Part shown: piece by piece, positions 22,800 to 32,704 of the stretch
How positions within the stretch are numbered: the first letter of the stretch is position 1
Layout of the letters: every line of letters begins with the position of its first letter
DNA from: Myoxocephalus aenaeus
Taxonomy: Eukaryota; Chordata; Actinopteri; Perciformes; Cottidae
Assembly: GCA_038501785.1 (NCBI GenBank)
Contig: JBAMJR010000003.1
Coordinates: 3,507,501-3,571,500 of the forward strand
Direction: 5' to 3'
Length of the DNA: 64,000 nucleotides
Translations under genes and position numbers: made by a program
The notes under the pieces: generated by a model
What the model was told of the DNA's origin: nothing
Database searches by the model: none
What the model saw: only the letters and a program-made list of their open reading frames with translations

Positions 22800-23000
22800 T
22801 GCAGTGAACGGGATCCGCTGAGTGTGCATTAGGTCATAGGCGACATTCATGTGGGGCGTCATGACCTGCAGTCCAAAATAATCCTATTACGGTTTGCCCG
22901 ACCGGGCACACGCACACACGCAGGAGCCCGTTCGCTAACGTCCTCCTGGTCAGCCATTGTTCTCTTGGATAGCGGAGCAGCGGTAACGGGTTAGCATTAA
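22800..23000. other. Unique sequence after the minisatellite
   Basis: Nothing recognisable beyond moderate GC content. Confidence 0.4.
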
Positions 23001-23002
23001 GT

Positions 23003-23200
23003 ATTAAAGGGGCACTGCACCAACTTTACGCATGAAGTTCGGTTTCCTGCTCATGCTCATAGCATATGTCCTCTGTGGTTTTGGCGGGAGCTTTGCAAAG
23101 TTTTTGAGGAAGTAGCCCTGGTGGTGAGGGAGGGAGGGCCTCGTGAGAAACGCTACTGAGAGGAATTATGGGAAATGTAGGCCCCAAAAGCTCGACCCGT
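23003..23200. repeat. Dispersed fish repeat (TTAAAGGGGCACTGCACC type)
   Basis: ATTAAAGGGGCACTGCACCA, then TCATAGCATATGTCCTC and GAATTATGGGAAATGTAGG follow the word order of a common interspersed repeat in fish. A related word, ATTAAAGGAGCACTGGTA, occurs again at about 23,803-23,820 and may mark a second fragment. Confidence 0.5.
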
Positions 23201-23997
23201 AGTCGGGATCAAAAGCTCTTGTTTCAATTTTGACAATTCTTTTTTGATCTGTCCTCTCGAGAGCAATGGCGGGCGGTAATGGGATCACAAATTGAAAAGG
23301 GCTGATATCAGTTTGTTAGCTCTGCGTTGGAGGGGACGTTGTGTGTCCTTAGCTGGTTTGCTAACGTTAGCTATATGGCGCCTATACGTGCAAGAGTCAC
23401 CTCGTCCTGTTCACAGTTTGAGGGTGCACGAGTTTGTCGGTTTCTGTTTCGGAATGCGTTAAACATAAAAGATGCCCCCCAATTTTATGGAAATATGATA
23501 CTGATTTGCAGAGCACCCCTTTTAATTACGGCATCCAAGTTGCAGGTTACAAACAGTAATGACTGATAAAGCCTCAGTGTTCTGCCCATATTTGATATTT
23601 GGTCAAATAAAAAGAATTAAAAAAGTTAAATATGAAAGACAATTATTACACGTGTATACATGTATAACTTTGCAAAAGAGGCCTGTTGTTGTTAGTATTA
23701 TTTAAGAACCCCTCCACCGTCATTGATTTTAAAGGGTATTCCATTTTGAGATGCAGTCTCATTTTCTATACAAAAGCCAAATAAACAGTAGGCGTTGCAT
23801 TAATTAAAGGAGCACTGGTAAAAATGCTAGAAAATGCAATATTTGCATGATCATTACTTGTATCTCTAAGTGTCTTCAAAGGGTCCCGTGGCTTCGTGAT
23901 AGTTAGAGAGAGCAACACAAGGGAAGAAAAACAAAAACCACGGTATGCAAAGACACTCACACGATGAAACGGAGGCACACACCTGCTCTGGAGGTGT

Positions 23998-24007
23998 GTG
24001 CGTGACA
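23998..24007 (+). promoter_or_regulatory. XRE (AhR/ARNT site) match
   Basis: GTGCGTGACA fits KNGCGTGMSA exactly, and a near match (CTGCGTGAGG) follows at 24,012. It is about 4.0 kb upstream of the predicted cyp1a start. Confidence 0.5.
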
Positions 24008-24099
24008 GCCTCTGCGTGAGGAGAAACTAACAACCTTCACATGTCATTACACCTGCTTTTATGTCCAAGAATTTAGGAGTTATGGCTGAGGGCAAAACT

Positions 24100-25530
24100 T
24101 TTTGTTTTGTTTCCTCCCCCCCCCCCCTCCTCCCCACGAACAGAGAGGAAACTAACACCGCACACCTCCAGCTCTGCATTCCAGCTCGTCCCGTGCATCC
24201 TGACATGACCCGCCGCTGCTCTGGTATGTGGTCAGCTCGGCACACAGTAGTGTGCAGCTCCTCATAGTAGCCCGTAATCTCTTTAATCTCTTTAAGAAGT
24301 TTAGGAGATAAAACCGCAGAGTCTCCCCACTGACTCACCTCCTTCCACCTCTGCTCTTTTCTCTCCCCCACTCACTTCGGCTGCAGATATCAAAAGCCCG
24401 AGGGCCTTAAAATGTTTTTTTATCACCGTTGTGTGACATTTACAGTCGCCCAATCTCCAGCTATGGATGCCGCTTCACCTGCTGGGATCTGACACACACT
24501 CCTGCAGCCTGAGCGCCCGCTGGGAATGCAGCCGGCCCTCACCTGCAGGCGGTCCGCCGTGGAGGTGCGCGTTCATCTTTAATTAGGTTCACTTTCATCG
24601 CCCTCCGTGCACGACGCAATCGCACGGAGGCGTCGCTCTCGGCTTCAAGTGCATTGAGGTTGTAGCTCTGATCAATGTGCACTGCTGTCACAGATAACAC
24701 ACACAAGCATTGTGTCCGTTAGAGGCCCACAGACAGCACTGCGTTGGTGTTTAGGCCGTGTGGCATATTGCTGCAGCTAATGTGCTTTAGCGGGTGCAGA
24801 GAAGAGTAGAGAGTAACATAGTGTGTATTGTAAAGGCCTACATAGCTGTATGGTTTATTTTGGATAACATGCTGAGGTTTCTCTAATTGCGTTGTTCTCA
24901 AAATGTTCATATTAAGTCCCCTTATTTATTTATTAATGTGTATATGTATTTACTTATTTGTTTTGTTCATTTGGATGTATTATTATTAAATGTTTTCTTC
25001 TTTTTTTTTCTTTTTTTTTTACAATGGCAGTGTATAACTGCTTCTGTAAAAGCTGGGAGAATGAAATCACTGCTCCAAAATAAACGTCTCTTTCATGTTA
25101 ATGTTCTCACTGCGCCCTGATTACACGTTCCACATTCAGCCATACGGCAGTGGGACCCGCTGCGTGTGAGAGAGGGTGACTAATAGTTCACCCTGTTTTA
25201 GAAGTTACTTCACTTGTTTGGCCGTGTGCGGCTGCTCAGGCCCGGCCCCCACGCACCGCGTTGCATGACTGCAGCGAATGAAGCCTGAGTGGCAGATTGC
25301 ATGACTCCAAAGCCCCAAGATCCTCGCATTTACAGAAGCTATAGCGCGCAAATATGTGCACCTTCGTGCCCGAGCAGAGAGAGAGAGAGAGAGCGAGAGA
25401 GTCTCGCGTCCTGCGCTCTTTGTTCTGCGAGGTTTAAGACCCTTGTGTCTTTTCCAGAGGCTGCCGCCTTCGCGTGACTTGACCGAGCAGATTTAGGATT
25501 GTCCAGAAGACCGGGACCCTCCCCTCTGGA
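24100..25530. other. Intergenic upstream region of cyp1a, partly GC-rich
   Basis: No gene recognised. GC-rich patches lie at 24,480-24,640 and 25,220-25,610, poly-C and poly-T runs at 24,115-24,127 and 25,002-25,020, and a (GA)n tract at 25,378-25,392. Confidence 0.4.
25469..25478 (+). promoter_or_regulatory. Near-consensus XRE
   Basis: The core TCGCGTGAC fits TNGCGTGMS, with the last consensus A absent. It lies within 80 bp of the exact match at 25,544-25,553. Confidence 0.45.
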
Positions 25531-25543
25531 CGGCAGCTCCGCT

Positions 25544-25553
25544 TCTCACGCAA
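25544..25553 (-). promoter_or_regulatory. XRE (AhR/ARNT site), exact match
   Basis: TCTCACGCAA reads TTGCGTGAGA on the minus strand, which is the classical high-affinity XRE. It lies about 2.4 kb upstream of cyp1a. Confidence 0.65.
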
Positions 25554-25609
25554 CCTGCAGCACCAGAGGCGCAGTCCCGCGGCGCACGGCGGAGAGTCCC
25601 CGGAGAGTT

Positions 25610-25649
25610 CACACACACACACACACACACGCGCGCGCGCGTACACACA

Positions 25650-25738
<89 letters not shown>
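25610..25738. repeat. (CA)n microsatellite
   Basis: A CA tract of about 129 bp with CG interruptions near its start. Confidence 0.97.
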
Positions 25739-25739
<1 letters not shown>

Positions 25740-25740
<1 letters not shown>

Positions 25741-27020
25741 GGGAGGTTCAGGACAGTGCTGAGCCGCGCGGATTACGCTAAACAAGCAAACCAAACTTTT
25801 ACCTGCCGGACTTTTCCCCTGAATCCAAATTCTTCCGCGGATTTCACAACTCTACTTTTTTGGAGGGTCGCAGTGTTCTGCGATGGGTTTACATGAGATG
25901 TGTGTGTGCACTGCAGGGCTATTTCTAAACACAAACAAGTCACTTCGAGTTCAAATACACGGCGGTCTTGTCTGCGCCTCATAATAACCCATAATGTGCT
26001 AAAACAGTGGAATTGTTTTTAACCTATAACATGCTGTCGTTACTTTATCATGCATAACTTGGGAAATAATTCCTCCTCTGAAGGTGAAGACATGTTGGAC
26101 ACGCTTATGATAACCAGAATATAGGGAACTGGATGCCCACATACACACTTTAATGGATACACTTAGCAGCTTTTTCTTTCCTTTTTTTATTTATTTTTTT
26201 GTATTGTATGTCTGATTTCAGGGGACAACAGGATGTTTATTCCAATGTCGTTTGCAATAATTATAACATAATTTAAGACGTGCAAACAATCATTACATTC
26301 TCCCAAATTATACCATGTTTGTATACATCATCATATTATGTAACATATACAATAAAAGAAACACGTGTGTTTGGGGAGTTTTGCTCCACAAAATTAGACT
26401 ACTCATGAGTGTGTAGCACTGATGATGGTCTCGGTTGCCTTTTAAATATATTATAGTGTGAGGGGTTTAGTCCCTTATCCATCCATTGATTGCTCCACAC
26501 AATGTGTTATTGGTGATAAAAATCCTGTAAATGAATGAGTTTGTATCCGCTCTACTAAACTGTGAGCACAGAGACAAAGCAGATCAATAAGTCTTATACT
26601 CTGATAGCTGTTGAGGGCCAGCTTTAAATCTGTCCTTTCTCCATCACGGGCTGGCACAGGTCACAGGTGTTCCTTTCACACCTGTTGCGCAATGAGGCGG
26701 TCAGAGTGACCACGTGGCCGCGGTGGGGATAGCTGCAGATGCATGTAGCCGAACATATTGAACGTTGAAAACAAATTAGTAAGGGTTTATAAATCTCGTT
26801 TCCCAGCTCATCTAGAATGAAGTCATCAGATAGTCTTGTTCCTTTTCTTTTTAACACCCCCAAAAGGACCAGAGCTTCTTGGAAAAGGCTCTAACAGGTT
26901 TGCAAAGGAGACAGAGGAATGGTATTGCACTCATCTACCCTTGCACTCCAGCTGCCTCCCCCACCCTCACCCCTCCCATCCTCCTCCTCCTCCTCTAAGG
27001 GGAGGTGAGGGTTTGATCAC
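25740..27020. other. cyp1a upstream region, no gene recognised
   Basis: Mostly AT-rich unique sequence, with a C/CCT-rich patch at 26,950-27,000. No supportable frame. Confidence 0.4.
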
Positions 27021-27025
27021 TGCGC

Positions 27026-27035
27026 TCTCACGCAA
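27026..27035 (-). promoter_or_regulatory. XRE (AhR/ARNT site), exact match
   Basis: TCTCACGCAA reads TTGCGTGAGA on the minus strand. It is about 950 bp upstream of the cyp1a start, within the range of known fish cyp1a enhancers, and identical to the site at 25,544. Confidence 0.75.
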
Positions 27036-27160
27036 CTGGTCAATCTTTAACTCCAGCGGAGAACTAACAGGTACAAGCACGACATGGCATGTGGCTGTTG
27101 TATCAGGACTTAGAGCCGCCTGGGTGGTATGCGTGTGCAAGTTGTCGCAAAACTCCTATT

Positions 27161-27170
27161 TCTCACGCAC
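27161..27170 (-). promoter_or_regulatory. XRE (AhR/ARNT site), exact match
   Basis: TCTCACGCAC reads GTGCGTGAGA on the minus strand and fits the extended consensus. It lies 135 bp from the site at 27,026, so the two form a pair about 0.8-0.95 kb upstream of cyp1a. Confidence 0.75.
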
Positions 27171-27710
27171 CAAAACCTTGATGGTGTCACTGCGGGGCAA
27201 ACAGTCACGAAAGCCAACTCACTGAAACATTATTTACAGAAAGAAAAGATCCTGATATTGCCTTTAATGTATGTGTGATAGACCTGTTTTTTTTTTCTTG
27301 CATAAAACAAATTATTCGTATGTCCCCTGATTCAAGTCAAGTTTGACATCCCAATACACACGTCACCTCGTCGAAGCGGCAATATATTTATGCATCGACA
27401 CTGCCATCATAACTCATCTGTGTGAGATAGTGATAGCCGAGTAGATTCGATTTTTTTTTTTTAAATTAGGATTACAAGTTAGATGTATAAGGTTTATGCA
27501 TCAGCGGGCTGGCACAGATGAGATCAAAGCGCAGATATTTTATAGGCATTCAAATTATAAATATAAATATAATTATAGTCCATATATTGAAAAAAGAAGA
27601 AAAAAAGGATTATAATAATTGATTGAATCTTTAAAAAATTAAATAAAACCAACCTAAAAGCTTTCTTTCAACAACTGTAAAATATGCAATTTCTTCATTG
27701 ACAGAAAGTC

Positions 27711-27720
27711 TCGCACGCAC
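27711..27720 (-). promoter_or_regulatory. XRE (AhR/ARNT site), proximal
   Basis: TCGCACGCAC reads GTGCGTGCGA on the minus strand and fits KNGCGTGMSA. It abuts the (CA)n tract, so part of the match may come from the repeat. It is about 260 bp upstream of the predicted start. Confidence 0.55.
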
Positions 27721-27758
27721 ACATACAAACACACACATATACACACACACATATACAC

Positions 27759-27842
<84 letters not shown>
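27719..27842. repeat. (CA)n microsatellite in the proximal cyp1a promoter
   Basis: A CA tract of about 120 bp with TA interruptions near its left end. It separates the proximal XRE from the core promoter. Confidence 0.97.
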
Positions 27843-27844
<2 letters not shown>

Positions 27845-27906
27845 CTTTTCTCTCTACTAAACTTCATTCATGACAAACAGAGGGAGCGAGGGAGGAGGGG
27901 GGGTTA

Positions 27907-27954
27907 TTACGTCATGAAGAGCAGCCAATGAAGCTGTGAAGCGCACTATAAGAG
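27907..27954 (+). promoter_or_regulatory. cyp1a: cyp1a core promoter (CRE-like, CCAAT, TATA)
   Basis: In order: TTACGTCA (27,907-27,914, CRE-like), CCAAT (27,925-27,929) and TATAAGAG (27,947-27,954). This layout predicts a start near 27,975. Exon 1 would run from there to the donor at 28,114/28,115. Confidence 0.7.
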
Positions 27955-28017
27955 CAAGAGCCCATTCTCTGTTTTGGAGACATTAAGAGAGTTTACTCGA
28001 GCATTACCTCTACCAAA

Positions 28018-28019
<2 letters not shown>

Positions 28020-28052
<33 letters not shown>
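28020..28052. repeat. (TA)n microsatellite in predicted cyp1a exon 1
   Basis: About 16 TA units lie between the predicted start (about 27,975) and the exon 1 donor (CAAG/GTAAGA at 28,114/28,115). They would be transcribed in the 5' UTR. Confidence 0.85.
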
Positions 28053-28058
<6 letters not shown>

Positions 28059-28600
28059 TTCTATTTTTTTCTCCTCCCTATCTCTCACAGCTGCTGCGTT
28101 GCCGCTCCGCCAAGGTAAGACTTTTACGCACATGAGGACACATTGGTTTCCAACTGAGCAGATAGCGTCAGATTGATAAGAGCAAAGTGTTGAGTGCATA
28201 TTATTTTGTTGCCAGCATTGCTGTTAATAAGTGTGCGTGTGTCTTTGCAAGTGCACCTTTTTAAAGTGCACTCTTTCTTTTGAATCACTGTGTTGTATTA
28301 TTGGGCTCACTGCTGTGAGTCATAATATGGCGCTAGTAAACTTGCCCACTGTGTTGCATATTAAAACATGTTGTTTTTGTGCAGAAAGCGAACTTATGCA
28401 GTCTAATTAATAACAAACACATGCTACTGCAGTTACTGCAGTTACTGCACACTTTATGGCGCATGCAGTCAACATGTTGCACAACACTTCTCCTCCTCCC
28501 TGCCCTCACTACTCTAATGCTCCTCCTATTTAATTCCCAGGTTGTGCAGAAGCTAGTTTAAAAAAAAAAAAAAAGAAGAAAAGAAGAAGAAGTCGTTATC

Positions 28601-30758
28601 ATGGCGCTCATGATACTGCCGTTCATCGGCGCGGTCTCTGTCTCCGAGAGTCTGGTTGCCATGACAACGCTGTGTGCGGTCTACCTGATCTTCAAGTTTT
28701 TCCACACCGAGATCCCCGAGGGCCTCCGGCGGCTGCCCGGGCCGAAGCCCCTGCCCATCATCGGGAACGTGCTGGAGATGGGCAGCAGGCCCTACCTGAG
28801 CCTCACCGCCATGAGCAAGCGCTACGGACACGTCTTCCAGATCCAGATCGGCATGCGGCCCGTGGTCGTGCTGAGCGGCAGCGACACGCTGCGCCAGGCC
28901 CTCGTCAAGCAAGGGGACGACTTCGCCGGCCGGCCCGACCTGTACAGCTTCCGGCTCATCAACGACGGCAAGAGCCTGGCCTTCAGCACGGACCGGGCCG
29001 GCGTGTGGCGCGCCCGCAGGAAGCTGGCCTACAGCGCGCTGCGCACCTTCTCCACCCTGCAGGGCACGACCCCGGAGTACTCTTGCATGCTGGAGGAGCA
29101 CGTGTGCAAGGAGGGCGACTACCTGATCGAGCAGCTCAACGCCGTCATGGCGGCCGACGGCAGCTTCGACCCCTTCCGCCACATCGTGGTCTCCGTCGCC
29201 AACGTGATCTGCGGCATGTGCTTCGGCCGCCGCTACAACCACGACGACCAGGAGCTGCTGAGCCTGGTGAACCTCAGCGACGAGTTCAGCCAGGTGGCGG
29301 GGAGCGGCAACCCCGCGGACTTCATCCCGCTTCTCCGGTTCCTGCCCAACGCCATGATGAAGAAGTTCAAGATCATCAACGCGCGCTTCAGCGCGTTCGT
29401 GCAGAAGATCGTCAGCGAGCACTACGCCACCCATGACAAGGTATGGGTCTCTTCCGCGTTTTTCATTTTCATTTTTTTTTTTTTTAAATCGCTGCATATG
29501 AACGTGCAATCATCTTCTTTCAGGACCACATTCGTGACATCACAGACTCCCTCATCGATCACTGCGAGGACCGGAGGCTGGATGAGAACTCCAACGTCCA
29601 GGTGTCCGACGAGAAGATTGTGGGAATTGTCAATGACCTGTTTGGAGCTGGTAGGTCGAATGTCTTCACGTGTTGAACGATGTGATCATGAAGTGACCGT
29701 GAATCATTAAAAATAAATAAATACACAAGTATGGATGAATGAATAAGTGTCCTTACAAATCTCTTCCAGGTTTTGACACCATCTCCACTACCGTGTCTTG
29801 GGCCGTGATGTACTTGGTGGCTTACCCAGAGATACAGGAGAGGCTTTATCAAGAGCTGAGTAAGTACAGCCATGTTCTTTGAGTCACTTCCTCGGATATT
29901 CCATTCATATCACAAAAGTGGTATCATAACCAGTGATGCAGGAAAGCTCATTTTGATCCCTTTTCTTTTTTTTTCTCCAGAGGACAAAGTGGGTCTGGAT
30001 CGCACTCCTCGTCTCTCCGACAAACCCAACTTGCTGTTTCTGGAGGCCTTCATCCTGGAGCTCCTTCGGCATTCTTCGTTCCTGCCCTTCACCATCCCTC
30101 ACTGGTGAGGTTCATTCCCATATTTTAAGATGCATGAGAGTGCCACCCGTGCCGGTAGAAATTGGTGCATTTGATGACGTGCTGAACTCTCGCGGGACCA
30201 GGACGGCACGCAAACCTCTAAATACACAGCGGACTAACACTGTCCTTTTTTTTTTTACAGCACCACAAAAGACACGTCTCTGAATGGCTACTTCATTCCC
30301 AAAGACACCTGCGTCTTCATCAATCAGTGGCAGGTCAACCAAGATCCGTAAGTTTCTTCATTTTAACACTTGAAGACGACTGACACGGCTGCCCCAGCGC
30401 AAACCGGTTTTACTATTGTGCAGCGCATCTTCATCATTCCTCATCCTCTGCACTTTTCAGCGAGTTGTGGAAAGACCCGTCCACCTTCAACCCGGACCGC
30501 TTCCTGAGCGCCGACGGCACCGAGGTCAACAAGCTGGAGGGGGAGCGGGTGATGGCCTTCGGCATGGGGAAGCGGCGCTGCATCGGCGAGGTCATCGCCC
30601 GGAACGAGGTCTACCTCTTTCTGGCGATCATCGTCCAAAAGCTGCACTTCCACGCGATGCCCGGAGAGACGCTGGACATGACCCCAGAGTACGGCCTCAC
30701 GATGAAGCACAAGCGCTGCCACCTGAGAGCGACGATGCGAGCGAGGAGTGAGCAGTGA
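28601..30758 (+). CDS. cyp1a: Cytochrome P450 1A (complete, six coding exons)
   Basis: A haem-thiolate monooxygenase of the ER membrane that oxidises planar aromatic compounds, induced through AhR. Coding exons: 28,601-29,440; 29,524-29,650; 29,770-29,859; 29,981-30,104; 30,261-30,347; 30,461-30,758. All introns are GT-AG, and the total is 521 codons, the usual fish length. Exon 1 (about 27,975-28,114) is non-coding, and exon 2 begins at 28,541. The N-terminus has a membrane anchor (about 10-35), then the proline-rich hinge LPGPKPLPIIGN. Also visible are the I-helix motif AGFDT (322-326), ExxR (E379-R382), FNPDRF (432-437) and the haem loop FGMGKRRCIGE with C463. The start is in good context (ATCATGG) and opens with MALMILPFIG as in other fish CYP1A. 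A 14-A run followed by AAG repeats precedes the ATG. The GC-rich second exon produces long shadow frames, which are ignored. No breaks were seen. Confidence 0.98.
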
Positions 30759-31470
30759 AGGCATTTACAGTGTGTGTGACTGGTGTTACGTTGGCTCTCA
30801 ACACTGTATGGGGGTCGCTGTTATCTTTCTCAGAATGTAAGGCATTGGATGCTGAATTTGATCTACAGAGCTGAGGGCATTGAAGCAGATGAGTGAAATG
30901 TGCTTATTGCAGATTGTCAGAGATGTCTGCGTTTGTGTGAACATATCTTTCTCTATGAGATAGTCCTGCACATGGTTGGTGCTTCTCAGTGAAGTATAAG
31001 GAGATTCCTGCTTCTCCTGTGTGTTTTTTAACTAAAACTGCTCCCGTTAAGAAGTTGTAAAACACTCTTTGGGACACACGGTTTGTTTTTACCAGATGGG
31101 CATTACTGTTGCAGTTGTTTTCCTCTGTGACACGGGACTCTGAACTGAGCAGATATTACATGATCATGAAACAATCTACACCTGTAAGCAATTTTTTTTA
31201 TTCCATTATAACGTGGATGTAAGACACTGAAGCTATATTTGTATCCCAAAATGTGATTTTGTTCGTATATCAAGCTATTTTGTATTTTATAAAGTCATTT
31301 CTTTATGTGCCTGAGTGTTTGTTTTGAGGTGAAATAGTTTTGCTGTGCATCTATTTGAAATATAGGCGATACAATTTTGTATTTTGTATCTCTAATGTAT
31401 TGATGATTGTATAGCATGTAAGGTGATCCTTTAATCAGCCACACAATAAACTGTTATGATCATCTTGTTC
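30759..31470 (+). other. cyp1a: cyp1a 3' UTR and poly(A) signal
   Basis: AT-rich UTR with several ATTTG/TATTT words. The first strong AATAAA is at 31,445-31,450, followed by GT-rich sequence, so cleavage is expected near 31,465. The edc3 promoter begins only about 150-200 bp later. Confidence 0.75.
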
Positions 31471-31639
31471 CTATTGTTTGCTTGGTTTGACATTTTTTTT
31501 AAATCTCAGACAGTAATGGTCATCACATAAGGATGGATAAAGTCACTGTTGTGTAAACTGTGAAACCATGTCAGACTATATCAGGGCTCTCGAGTGAGCA
31601 GATTGAAACTCTAGCGAGAACACAACTAAATCACAACAA

Positions 31640-31750
31640 ACCCACGTGGGAGATACAGGAAGTGACGTCGCGCATCGAACCGGAAACCGGCACAAACAGC
31701 AGCTGGAGCTTTGGCTTTTCTTGGCACCTCTCTACAGATTTATCGACAAG
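31640..31750 (+). promoter_or_regulatory. edc3: edc3 promoter and first (non-coding) exon
   Basis: CAGGAAGTGACGTCGC (31,656-31,671) combines an ETS site (GGAAGTGAC) with a CRE (TGACGTC), a composite typical of TATA-less housekeeping promoters. A good donor (GACAAG/GTATAT) sits at 31,750/31,751, so the non-coding exon probably ends there. The exact start is not visible. Confidence 0.65.
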
Positions 31751-32704
31751 GTATATCTGTTTGTTACCGACTCAATAGACGCGGGTTGAGTATTCAAGAG
31801 AAGTAAAACACTCGTTAAGGTTACAGCAGTCGGCTTGGATAAAAAGCCAACAGGAGCGGAGAAGCTAATTGTAGCCGTCCAGCTAGTTAGCACAGCTTAC
31901 CGGTTCAGTACAGCTAGTGTCGGGATTTCCCGTATATTTATCTGAACACTGCCCTCGAATTGGTGTTATTTTAAATTATTTCCCCTGTCCCAAGTTGTTT
32001 AATAGTCAATTCTACCTCAGACACACGCGGGAAACCTTTTTAAATGAACGCTAACGTCAAGCTAGCTTTCGCACAAAGCTCGCTAACGGCTCGTAGTGAA
32101 ACGTAAATGAAACACGCCGAGTACCCCGCAACACTACGCTGCCTATCAGCTGTCGGTTATGCTGAGTAAAGTCCCATTTAACTGTCGTTTAATTGCCATT
32201 TGGTCTTCTCTTCGCCGGTGGAAGTAACGTTACCTCACAAATGAGCGTGGACCTAATTATGACCAGAGGTGCTGCAACGTTAGTGGGCCGAGTTTACCAG
32301 CAAATATTTGCCAAAAGGAATTTTTTTGACATTTATTGATGAATAAGACAAAAAGGACCAGGCGGACTGTCATCATTACAGATCTAAAAGGGTTAATATG
32401 ACGTCTTCGTTTACAGCCAGATGATCAAGCCTCAAATAAATGCCATAAAGCTGTGATTTAGGAAATACTGTGGTGCATTAAGTCCAAGTCCCTCCCAAAA
32501 TAACCCCCTAATTTTTAAAGAACATGTCTAAAATGCTTAAATCAGCCTGTAACATGTCAAATATAAGTCCTCCCTAGTCGCTATAACGTTTAATATCCTC
32601 ATTGCAACGACGGGCCTGGCTGAACTAGACATGAAGTTACTGTTACGGTTGCTATTGGTTGATTTTCTCTTTGTTTATGTCTCTCTAGGATCACGGCGAG
32701 CAGA

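Noticed and set aside
28553..29509. 318-codon antisense frame over cyp1a exon 2, and a 254-codon +2 frame (28,672-29,436)
   Set aside because: Both are shadows of a very GC-rich coding exon. Their composition (Ala/Arg/His/Gln-rich) and lack of domains fit that, and the CYP1A frame is certain.
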